Source: JALZOC01 sp038320555
Lineage (GTDB): Bacteria > Acidobacteriota > Vicinamibacteria > Vicinamibacterales > 2-12-FULL-66-21
Assembly: GCA_038320555.1 (NCBI GenBank)
Contig: JBBQEJ010000213.1
Coordinates: forward strand, 1-7,900
Direction of reading: 5' to 3'
Length of the DNA: 7,900 bases
Shown: positions 1-5,953 of the stretch, piece by piece
Layout: every line of letters begins with the position of its first letter
How positions within the stretch are numbered: position 1 is the first letter of the stretch
Notes under the pieces: generated by a model
What the model was told of the DNA's origin: nothing
Databases searched by the model: none
Seen by the model: only the letters and a program-made list of their open reading frames with translations
Translations under genes and position numbers: made by a program

Positions 1-106
1 GCTCGACCAGAAAGCCTGCCCCCGTCAGCCACTCTGCGTACATACGGCGACCGTCCTGATCGTCTTCGACGAGGAGCACGCTCGGGCTCGCGTGTCCGAA
101 GGGCAC
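1..106 (-). CDS. Response regulator, N-terminal fragment of receiver domain (runs off left edge)
   Basis: The minus strand translates to VPFGHASPSVLLVEDDQDGR followed by RMYAEWLTGAGFLVE before the window ends. The beta-1 strand VLLV, the acidic EDD cluster that binds Mg2+ in receiver domains, and the following helix ending in AGF are the usual opening of a two-component response regulator. The phospho-acceptor Asp and any output domain lie outside the window, so the type (DNA-binding or stand-alone) cannot be told. The start is uncertain: no ATG is available, and GTG at 106-104 or GTG at 79-77 both fit; the second would begin directly at the first beta strand. Neither has a good Shine-Dalgarno sequence. 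A TATACT box lies 9 nt upstream of the outer GTG. It is transcribed away from the LysM remnant, in the same direction. Confidence 0.75.
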   Translation of the reverse strand, partial: MPFGHASPSVLLVEDDQDGRRMYAEWLTGAGFLVE

Positions 107-115
107 TTCGCGACA

Positions 116-121
116 AGTATA
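116..121 (-). promoter_or_regulatory. Possible -10 box (TATACT) just upstream of the response regulator
   Basis: The minus strand reads TATACT (5 of 6 to TATAAT), ending 9 nt before the GTG at 106. Seventeen bases further upstream is TTCTCC, only 3 of 6 to TTGACA. If this box is used, transcription would start at or next to the GTG and the mRNA would be leaderless or nearly so, which would fit the lack of a ribosome binding site. This is a pattern call only; the box is short and the -35 match is poor. Confidence 0.25.
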
Positions 122-125
122 TGGT

Positions 126-137
126 GGGCTCGAGCCC
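126..137. repeat. Perfect 12-bp palindrome GGGCTCGAGCCC
   Basis: A perfect 12-bp inverted repeat lies 20 bp upstream of the outer response-regulator start codon. It falls between the poor -35 candidate and the -10-like box. That placement would suit an operator for autoregulation, but palindromes of this size in GC-rich DNA can be chance, and no second copy was seen in the window. No T-run follows on either strand, so it does not look like a terminator. Confidence 0.3.
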
Positions 138-171
138 GGGAGAACAGAAGAAGCCGCCGCCGGGCCGTTTT

Positions 172-376
172 TTACGGGAGCTTCAGCTCCTGACAGGGCT
201 TGATGATATCAGGATTGCTGAGCTGGTCCCGGTTCGCTTCATGAGACGCGCTCGCATTGCCGAGGTGGTCCTTGTCGATCTTGCTGAGTGCACGCCCAGC
301 TTTCACTCTGTAGGTCCTGCCTGAGCTGGCTGGAGTCGCGGCCGGCCCCCGTGACCTTGACGTCGGCGATGAGACG
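172..376 (-). pseudogene. Decayed remnant of a LysM-domain (probably BON-LysM type) protein gene
   Basis: Reading the minus strand from about 315 to the TAA at 174-172 gives TYRVKAGRALSKIDKDHLGN, then ASASHEANRDQLSNPDIIKP and CQELKLP, then stop. This follows the LysM pattern of YgaU/Kbp-like proteins (YTVKxGDTLSxIAKxxxGN...FEAN+xxLxxPDxIxPGQxLxIP). It is damaged: GDTL has become GRAL, the PGQ glycine is Cys, and about four or five residues between the NA of the GNA and EAN (the usual YxKIF segment) are missing. Just upstream, in another frame, IADVKVTG resembles the end of a BON domain or linker; joining it to the LysM frame needs a one-base shift at the C5 run at 346-350. No start codon or upstream domain remains, because the stop codon of the neighbouring membrane-protein gene is directly adjacent. 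LysM binds peptidoglycan; this copy is unlikely to be made or to work. The recognition is from the motif pattern; the BON part is weaker. Confidence 0.7.
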
Positions 377-2656
377 TCACTTGCCCATGATCCTCAACTC
401 CGCAACCGACCAGTAATAGATCTCTTCCATACCGAGCTGCGTGAATCGGACATATCGGGCGGCCGGACGCGGAGCGAATTCGAACGGCATCGTCACGTTC
501 AGCGGATCTTCGAGCGAAGCCGAGAGCGCGAGCACGCCGGTGTTGCCGCTCCAGGCCTGCGACCACGTCAATCCATCGGCCGATGTCTCGATCGAAAGCT
601 TGCGCGGAAAATCCGCGACGTATCCGCCAAGGAGCATCTCGGCACCGTACGTCTCCCGCACGCTTCCGAGATCGACGGTGAAGGCATCGCCGGGACGCTG
701 CTCGCGGCCGGCATGCCAGCGCGTCATGACGTCGTGATCGATCATGCCGCCGACGAGCCCTGCGTTGAACTCTGCGGAGATCGACGCAATGGCCAGCGGC
801 TCACCGGGTATTTTCGGCAACGGCCCAACCCGGGGGCCGCGTTCGACACGGAACGTGGAATACCGATCGTCACGGTACACGAGCGAGGCTTGTGGGTGAC
901 TCAGCAGGAACTGCCGCCATCCCGCCCCTTCGTCGAGATCGTGATCGACGACGACTTCGATCGCGCCGAAGGCAGACAGCCGCGTGAGCACGGCCGGATC
1001 GAACTGCGTCAGCAACGCCTGCAACGGCGCGTAGTGGGGTGCGAAGTAGCCGCTGTAGCCATTGAAGAGCGGCCGCCGATGCTCGGTCGCGCGGTACAGC
1101 GCAACGCTGTCGTGAGACGGCCTGGCCGGGAGCTCGAGGCGGGCGACGGCGCGCGTGTGAACCGGACGCCACGCCGGTGGCTTTTCCATCCGGATCATCA
1201 ACGGCCACGAATCGGCCAGAACGCCCAGACACGCCACAACCGGCAGCGCTTGCGCAAACCGCGGCCATCGCGCGGTGACCTGACGGAGCGCCAGGCCGCC
1301 GGCGACGGAAAGACACATCGCCGCCAGCATCCAGAAGCGCGCCGGCACGCGGATGCCGTCGACGCCGGGCAGGAGCATCAGCCACGCATACGGTGCTTTA
1401 TAGATGAAGGGCCGATTGAAGAGCGTGGGGGCCGGACCGAGGCTGAAGAGCCACATCACCACCGCGGCCAGCGCGTAAAACGCCAGCGCGGACCGCCTGC
1501 GCCAGGCTGTCCGCACCGACGGATGCATCGCTGCGGCAATCACGAGAAAGAGCAGGCCGACCGACAGCGGCTTGTGCGGCGTGCCCACCGACAGAAGACG
1601 CACGCCGCCGATGTCCAGCTTCCACGGACCGAAGTAAAACGGGGACGCCGCAATCGCGAAAAACAGAAAGGCGATCAGGACGAAGACGCGGGCGATCCTC
1701 ACTCGGCCGATCTGCTCCCTGGCCGCCGTCCGCCATCCGATCACCAGGCCGGCGACTATCAAAACAACAAGCGTCATGCCGGGGAACAGCTGCGATTCAG
1801 GATGCTCGACGACGTTGAGCCATCCCCAGATCCGCGAGTTGTCCGGGGCTTTGAGCACGCTGGCGACGTCGGCGCTGAAGCTGACGATCTCGTCAATGCC
1901 CCTGCGCAGACCGTACGCATGAAGAAAATGCCAGTACCCGTAGAGCACGGGCAGGAGCAACAGCGCAGAGGTACCCCAGGCGGCCGCGACGCGCACTAGC
2001 AATCGCCACCTTCCCGGGCCTGCCACGAACCAGGGGAGCCATAACGCGATGAGGACCGACAGATAGATGAGGTAGTAGCCGCACGACAACGCCTGCATGA
2101 ACCAGGCGGCGGCAAACAGCAGCAGCCAGCGAGTCCGATGCTCGTCGAAATACCGATGCAGCGCCGCAAGTGTCAGCGGCATCCAGTACGACGACAGCAC
2201 CTGAACGTGCGCCAGCTGCGCCATCCGATACGGCGCGAACGCAAAGGCCAGTCCTGCCAGGAACGCGCAATCGTGTCGGCGCGAGATCGTGAGGGCAACA
2301 AAGTACGCCGAAAGTCCCGACAGCACGAATGACAGGAAGAACGCGATGTTGTACGCCAGCAGCGGGTTGCCGCTTATCAGGATCACGGGCGTCGTGAAGA
2401 TGGTGAGGCCGAGCAGATGTTCGGAGAATGCCATCGTCCCGGCGGCCGGGTAGAACTGGGGCGCGTTCCACCAGTGAGCGGTCAGCGGAACGACGCGCGC
2501 ATCCCAGGCCAGAATCCAGGTGTTGAGGAGCGGATCCCCGAGATCGTTCGGCACGACGCTGCCCGGGTGTAGGACCAGGGGCCACGTCAGCGCGGCGGTC
2601 AGAAGAACGTAAGTAGCGGCGGCGGCAATGACGACAGGACTGAAAGACCGGCGCAT
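377..2656 (-). CDS. Polytopic membrane protein, GT-C glycosyltransferase-like, with C-terminal discoidin (F5/8 type C) domain
   Basis: This 759-aa protein begins with a membrane segment (residues about 8-28) and a first outer loop containing NDLGDPLLNTW (38-47). The acidic residues there sit where GT-C enzymes, which use polyprenyl-phosphate sugars, keep catalytic Asp. About ten or more further hydrophobic segments follow up to residue 485, including about 82-98, 104-124, 174-210, 225-242, 293-308, 322-338, 365-378, 388-407, 440-457 and 468-485. PGVDGIRVPARFW (430-442) is a motif common in large bacterial GT-C-like membrane proteins. Residues about 490-610 are soluble. Residues about 621-757 look like a discoidin domain: IDHDVMTRWHAG, FTVDLG, SADGLTW, ARYVRFTQLG and YWSVAELRI, in the canonical order. 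The likely role is transfer of a sugar to lipid, protein or polymer on the outer face of the inner membrane, with the discoidin domain binding glycan; the substrate is unknown. ATG at 2656 is used because the hydrophobic segment follows at once; it has no Shine-Dalgarno sequence, but a TATACT box lies 11 nt upstream. Confidence 0.8.
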   Translation of the reverse strand: MRRSFSPVVIAAAATYVLLTAALTWPLVLHPGSVVPNDLGDPLLNTWILAWDARVVPLTAHWWNAPQFYPAAGTMAFSEHLLGLTIFTTPVILISGNPLLAYNIAFFLSFVLSGLSAYFVALTISRRHDCAFLAGLAFAFAPYRMAQLAHVQVLSSYWMPLTLAALHRYFDEHRTRWLLLFAAAWFMQALSCGYYLIYLSVLIALWLPWFVAGPGRWRLLVRVAAAWGTSALLLLPVLYGYWHFLHAYGLRRGIDEIVSFSADVASVLKAPDNSRIWGWLNVVEHPESQLFPGMTLVVLIVAGLVIGWRTAAREQIGRVRIARVFVLIAFLFFAIAASPFYFGPWKLDIGGVRLLSVGTPHKPLSVGLLFLVIAAAMHPSVRTAWRRRSALAFYALAAVVMWLFSLGPAPTLFNRPFIYKAPYAWLMLLPGVDGIRVPARFWMLAAMCLSVAGGLALRQVTARWPRFAQALPVVACLGVLADSWPLMIRMEKPPAWRPVHTRAVARLELPARPSHDSVALYRATEHRRPLFNGYSGYFAPHYAPLQALLTQFDPAVLTRLSAFGAIEVVVDHDLDEGAGWRQFLLSHPQASLVYRDDRYSTFRVERGPRVGPLPKIPGEPLAIASISAEFNAGLVGGMIDHDVMTRWHAGREQRPGDAFTVDLGSVRETYGAEMLLGGYVADFPRKLSIETSADGLTWSQAWSGNTGVLALSASLEDPLNVTMPFEFAPRPAARYVRFTQLGMEEIYYWSVAELRIMGK

Positions 2657-2667
2657 CAGGTGGAGGC

Positions 2668-2673
2668 AGTATA
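2668..2673 (-). promoter_or_regulatory. Possible -10 box (TATACT) just upstream of the GT-C-like gene
   Basis: The minus strand reads TATACT, 11 nt before the ATG at 2656. The same hexamer stands 9 nt before the response-regulator start at the left end. No -35-like hexamer is found 16-18 bases upstream (GAGGAC at spacing 17). If real, the transcript would start within a few bases of the ATG, consistent with the absence of a ribosome binding site. Confidence 0.25.
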
Positions 2674-2856
2674 CGGCACCTTCGTGAGCAGTCCTCGTCC
2701 TGTGGAACCAAGCTCGCCTTGACTCGGGGGGCGGCCAGAGAAGCAGCCGCGCGAAGGCGGTGCTCGCAAATAGTGTCGCTGTTCTGACAGAGATGCCGGA
2801 TGATGTGAGTAGACAGCGGTGACGCTAAGATTAGGCAGTGGCTCTTGCTCGGCAGT

Positions 2857-2979
2857 GCGCGGAGAAGACGATCTCACGCGGAGCAAGCAGAGACGCAGAG
2901 ACCGCCGAGAAGGCTGCTGAGCAGCCGCTTCTTCACGTGTCTTCTCCGCGCGCTTGGCGCTCTCTGCGCGAAAATCGTC
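2857..2979. repeat. Imperfect palindromic intergenic repeat (REP/MITE-like, GCAGAGAC type)
   Basis: A 13-bp perfect inverted pair, GCGCGGAGAAGAC at 2857-2869 and GTCTTCTCCGCGC at 2939-2951, encloses a second set of imperfect arms: GACGAT at 2867-2872 against ATCGTC at 2974-2979. At the centre is a tight hairpin, GGCTGC-TGA-GCAGCC (2912-2926). The left arm also carries a tandem 8-mer, GCAGAGAC twice (2887-2902). Purine-rich arms of this GCAGAGAC/GCGGAGA kind, closed by CTCTGCG-type arms, resemble dispersed palindromic repeats that I recall between genes in environmental GC-rich genomes. The RNA could fold into a long hairpin on either strand. There is no T-run to make it a simple terminator, and no transposase gene is nearby. 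Confidence 0.6.
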
Positions 2980-3049
2980 GTGACAAGTGGAGGTTCGGCG
3001 AATTAGGTTCGGCAGCCCTGACTACGATTATGAAACCATTTGCAGTGAT

Positions 3050-3053
3050 GGAG
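3050..3053 (+). promoter_or_regulatory. Ribosome binding site GGAG for the coiled-coil protein
   Basis: GGAG stands 5 nt before the ATG at 3059-3061 and decides the start. An in-frame GTG at 2987 would add 24 residues, but those residues do not look like protein from this family and would begin next to the palindromic repeat. Confidence 0.55.
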
Positions 3054-3058
3054 CTTTC

Positions 3059-3355
3059 ATGAGCGACCCCAAGAGCGCGATCGACATCGTCATGGAACGC
3101 CTGCGGCGCAAGGACGCGGAAGCGGGGACCGAGCAGAAGGCGCTGACCGACGCGCAACGCGCCGCGATCGCGGAGGTGCGCAGCGTCTACGAGGCGCAGG
3201 TTGCCGAGCGCCGCATCATGCACCAGTCGGCAGTGGGGGCCGTCTTCGACCCGGCGATTCTAGAGGAACGCGAATCCGAGCTCCGGCGCGATCTCGATCG
3301 CTTCGAGCGCGAGCGTGACGAGAAGATCAAGCGCATCTGGGACGCGAGCACGTAA
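3059..3355 (+). CDS. Small conserved-type hypothetical protein, predicted coiled coil
   Basis: This 98-aa soluble protein is very rich in charged residues and has no signal peptide or membrane segment. It begins MSDPKSAIDIVMERLRRKDA. Two predicted helical stretches follow: LTDAQRAAIAEVRSVYEAQV (about residues 29-48), and the C-terminal heptad-like LEERESELRRDLDRFERERD (about residues 68-87), separated by a short break around VFDPA. This suggests a helical hairpin or a dimerising coiled coil. I recognise the general pattern (MERLRxKDAExG, Tx(D/E)Q+AAIAEx+xxYEA) as a short uncharacterised protein in Acidobacteriota but know no function. The start is set by the GGAG at 3050-3053. It ends 100 nt before the ADOP gene and may share its transcript; nothing in the sequence ties it to the permease functionally. 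Confidence 0.75.
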   Translation: MSDPKSAIDIVMERLRRKDAEAGTEQKALTDAQRAAIAEVRSVYEAQVAERRIMHQSAVGAVFDPAILEERESELRRDLDRFERERDEKIKRIWDAST

Positions 3356-3455
3356 GCGCGAGCTACATTGCGAGCAACTTGTCGCGCAGCTCTTCAGGGC
3401 TGCCCGAGTGCGATCCGGCCAACTTGTCCTCACCAAGGACCGTCTAAGCGTTCGC

Positions 3456-5915
3456 ATGTTTGCCAGCTTTCTCGTCGAGACCACTGCACGGGACATCCGG
3501 TTCGCGGTGCGCATGCTGGGCAAATCGCCCGCCTTTACGCTCACGGCTGTCCTGACGCTCGCCCTGGCGATTGCCGTCAACACGGCGATTTTCAGCGTGG
3601 TCGATGCGGTCCTGCTGAAGCCGCTTCCCTATCCCGAACCCGGCCGCCTCGCGGTCGTCACGAGGACGGTCCGTGCCGACAGCACCGTCAACGAGGACAC
3701 GTCGCAGAACGGCGCGACGTGGCTGATGATTCGCGATCGCGCGAGCACGATCGAAGCCGCCGTCTATTCGACCTGGCCGGCCGGGGTGAACGTTGTCGCG
3801 TCGGGGAGAGCCTCGTACGCCCAGCAGCAACGTGTCGGCGCCGGCTTCTTCCGCGTCCTTGGGGTCGCGCCCGTGATCGGCCGTGAGTTCAACATCGAGG
3901 AGGATCGACCCGGCGGGCCGGCGGCGGCAATCCTGAGCTATGCGTTGTGGCATGCAATGTTCAATGGCGATCCCTCGGTCATCGGCACCACATTGGTCGT
4001 CCGCGGCGAGGCTGCGACGATTGTCGGCGTGGTGCCTGCGGGCTTCCAGAGCGGCACGGAAGCCGATCTCTGGACCCCGCTCCGGCCGGGCACGACCGGC
4101 GAGGGAGAAGGTGAAAACTACGCCATCCTTGCACGCCTCCGCCCCGGCACCGACTGGGCGCACGCTGATGCGGAGGTGCAGCACATCGGCGCCCACATCG
4201 CGCGACAGCGGGAGCCGGCGCCCGGTTCATCGATCGAGTTCTCTCTGCAGCCGCTTCAGCGCGGGATGACGGCGTCGCTTCGAAACCCCCTGCTGATCCT
4301 CTGGTGGGCGGTCGCCATCGCTCTGCTGATCGCGTGCGTCAACCTGGCGGGACTCCTCCTGGCCAGGGCATCGGCCCGGTCGCGGGAAGTCGCCACACGG
4401 ATGGCGCTCGGCAGCGGCCGCACGGCCGTGATTCGCCAGCTTCTGGTCGAAAGCGTCGTCCTCGCGGCCGCGGGATGGATTGCAGGGATCGCACTGGCGA
4501 CGATCGCGCTGGGGGCACTGAAAGCGCTCGCCGCCGATGCGTTTGAAATTTGGCAGCCTGTCTCGCTTGATGCGCGGGCGGTTGCGGTCGCCGCGGCACT
4601 TTCCGCCGGCGCAGGCGTGCTGTTCGGCATTGCACCCGCGTTCCAGGCCACACGGATCGATCTGCAGGCCGCCTTGATCGATGCCGGCGGCCGCGCAGTT
4701 GCCGGGCGCGGCGCCGTGTGGCCCCGTCGCGTCCTCATCGTGGCCCAGGTTGCGCTCGCGGCCGTGCTGCTCATCGGTGCGGGACTGCTGGTGCGCACGT
4801 TTTCGCACCTGCGTCACCTCGATCCGGGCTTCGATCCACGCGGCGTCCTCACGGCGAGCGTGTCACTCGAGGACGCGCGCTACCGGACGGCCGCACGAGT
4901 GTCGCAGCTTTTCGACGAGACGCTCACGCGGGTCACGCTGACGCCCGGCGTGGAGGCGGCCGGCGTCTCGCTCGGTTTGCCCTACGAGCGGATTCTCAAC
5001 CTGGGCTTCCGGCACCTGGACGGTCCGCAGGCCGGATCGACGCAGGGACGCATGACGAGCGCCACCTACGTGGCCGGAGATTTCTTCCGCGCGCTTCGTC
5101 TCCCGATCCGGGCCGGACGGACGTTCGACGCACGCGACCGCGCAGAGACGCCCGGGGTCGTCGTGGTGAACGACGCGTTCGCGCGTCAGTACTACCATGG
5201 CGCCAGCCCTCTCGGCCGGCGCATTGCGTTTGCCGGTCGCGAGCGAACAATCATTGGCGTCGCCGGTGATGTTCAAGTGCGGCCCGGATGGGGGGACAAC
5301 GGACCGATCGCGGCCATGCCGCTCGCGTACATGCCACTGGCGCAAGCGACGGACGGCTTCCTTCGGCTGGTCCACGGCTGGTTTTCTCCCACGTTTGTCG
5401 TGCGGGCCGCAGCCGCCACGGATTCGCGCGCCGTGCTCCGCCGCGCTGTCGATGCGACCGATCCGCTTCTCCCGTTCGCGCGCGTGCGGAGCATGGAACA
5501 GGTCCGGGACGCATCGCTCGCGCCGCAGCGTTTTCTCATGGCGTTGCTCGCCGGGTTGGCCGTCGCGGCCGTCCTGCTCGCGGCCGTCGGCATTCACGGC
5601 CTCATTGCCACCACTGTCGCCGAGCGCACGCGCGAGATGGGGATCCGCATGGCGCTGGGGGCAACGATGGGGCAGGCGATGCGGTCGCTCGCGGTCCCCG
5701 GCGTCCTGCTGGCCATCGGCGGAACCGTCATCGGGACGTTTACGTCGCTCGGGTTCGTCACGCTCCTTCGCCATTTCCTGTGGGGCGTCAGCGCCACAGA
5801 TCCGGTCACCTTCCTTGCTGTCGGCGCGATTCTCCCCACGGTCGCCTCAATCGCGAGCTTCGGGCCCGCCCTTCGTATCCTGCGGCTGGATCCGGCAAAG
5901 GCCCTCCGAGAGTAA
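3456..5915 (+). CDS. ADOP-family (MacB/FtsX-like) ABC-type permease
   Basis: This 819-aa protein has the duplicated MacB-FtsX layout: an N-terminal DIRFAVRMLGKSPAFT motif (13-28), TM1 (about 27-52), then LKPLPYPEPGRL and the first periplasmic core (about 66-260). Three TM segments follow (about 280-395), with REVATRMALGSGRTAVIRQL after the first. A second TM1-like segment is RRVLIVAQVALAAVLLIGAG (424-443), then a second core (about 450-685) and a last set of three TMs (about 692-800), with REMGIRMALGATMGQAMRSL. The C-terminus ILRLDPAKALRE is the standard ending. Length and order match acidobacterial duplicated orphan permeases, which occur without an adjacent ATPase; none is encoded here. MacB relatives move peptides, antibiotics or lipoproteins by mechanotransmission across the periplasm; the substrate of this one is unknown. 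ATG 3456 is chosen because the family motif begins shortly after it. The frame stays open upstream to 3315 (GTGs at 3315 and 3408), but those residues look non-coding. No strong ribosome binding site is visible. Confidence 0.9.
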   Translation: MFASFLVETTARDIRFAVRMLGKSPAFTLTAVLTLALAIAVNTAIFSVVDAVLLKPLPYPEPGRLAVVTRTVRADSTVNEDTSQNGATWLMIRDRASTIEAAVYSTWPAGVNVVASGRASYAQQQRVGAGFFRVLGVAPVIGREFNIEEDRPGGPAAAILSYALWHAMFNGDPSVIGTTLVVRGEAATIVGVVPAGFQSGTEADLWTPLRPGTTGEGEGENYAILARLRPGTDWAHADAEVQHIGAHIARQREPAPGSSIEFSLQPLQRGMTASLRNPLLILWWAVAIALLIACVNLAGLLLARASARSREVATRMALGSGRTAVIRQLLVESVVLAAAGWIAGIALATIALGALKALAADAFEIWQPVSLDARAVAVAAALSAGAGVLFGIAPAFQATRIDLQAALIDAGGRAVAGRGAVWPRRVLIVAQVALAAVLLIGAGLLVRTFSHLRHLDPGFDPRGVLTASVSLEDARYRTAARVSQLFDETLTRVTLTPGVEAAGVSLGLPYERILNLGFRHLDGPQAGSTQGRMTSATYVAGDFFRALRLPIRAGRTFDARDRAETPGVVVVNDAFARQYYHGASPLGRRIAFAGRERTIIGVAGDVQVRPGWGDNGPIAAMPLAYMPLAQATDGFLRLVHGWFSPTFVVRAAAATDSRAVLRRAVDATDPLLPFARVRSMEQVRDASLAPQRFLMALLAGLAVAAVLLAAVGIHGLIATTVAERTREMGIRMALGATMGQAMRSLAVPGVLLAIGGTVIGTFTSLGFVTLLRHFLWGVSATDPVTFLAVGAILPTVASIASFGPALRILRLDPAKALRE

Positions 5916-5953
5916 GCACGAGGCCTCAGCTGCCCGTGATAGGCTCGAACTCC

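Larger units (their letters stand above)
2657..3058. other. Divergent intergenic region (402 bp) between the membrane protein and the plus-strand gene cluster
   Basis: Transcription leaves this region in both directions, so promoters for both sides should lie here. The half nearest the minus-strand gene holds the TATACT box but no clear -35. Bases 2857-2979 hold an imperfect palindromic repeat. Upstream of the plus-strand gene, TACGAT (3023-3028) or GATTAT (3026-3031) could be a -10, but no good -35 pairs with either. Open frames crossing the region (for example 2656-2886 minus and 2838-3062 plus) have no recognisable domain, and the latter is mostly the repeat translated. I see no small RNA or gene. 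Confidence 0.6.

Noticed and set aside
169..191. T6 run and GGAGC-TTCA-GCTCC hairpin as an intrinsic terminator
   Set aside because: The T-run comes before the hairpin on the plus strand, and the minus strand has A-residues after it, so neither direction gives stem followed by T-tract.
121..324. 67-aa plus-strand open frame opposite the LysM remnant
   Set aside because: No domain resemblance; the opposite strand carries the recognisable LysM pattern.
713..1999. 428-aa plus-strand open frame opposite the GT-C-like gene
   Set aside because: The translation is Arg/His/Gln/Pro-rich with no hydrophobic core or motif, as expected for the complement of a GC-rich gene. The minus-strand frame has clear membrane segments and a discoidin domain.
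2656..2886. 76-aa minus-strand open frame ending in an overlap with the GT-C-like start codon (TGATG)
   Set aside because: The junction looks like translational coupling, but the product has no recognisable character, covers the probable promoter region and part of the palindromic repeat, and has no ribosome binding site.
3375..3428. Direct repeat CAACTTGTC (3375-3383 and 3420-3428) in the gap before the permease gene
   Set aside because: A 9-bp repeat 45 bp apart may be a regulator site, but nothing else supports it and such short repeats are expected by chance.
3315..3455. N-terminal extension of the permease to GTG 3315 or GTG 3408
   Set aside because: The added residues (Arg-rich, no helix pattern) do not resemble the family N-terminus, and the longest version would overlap the small coiled-coil gene; family homology begins just after ATG 3456.
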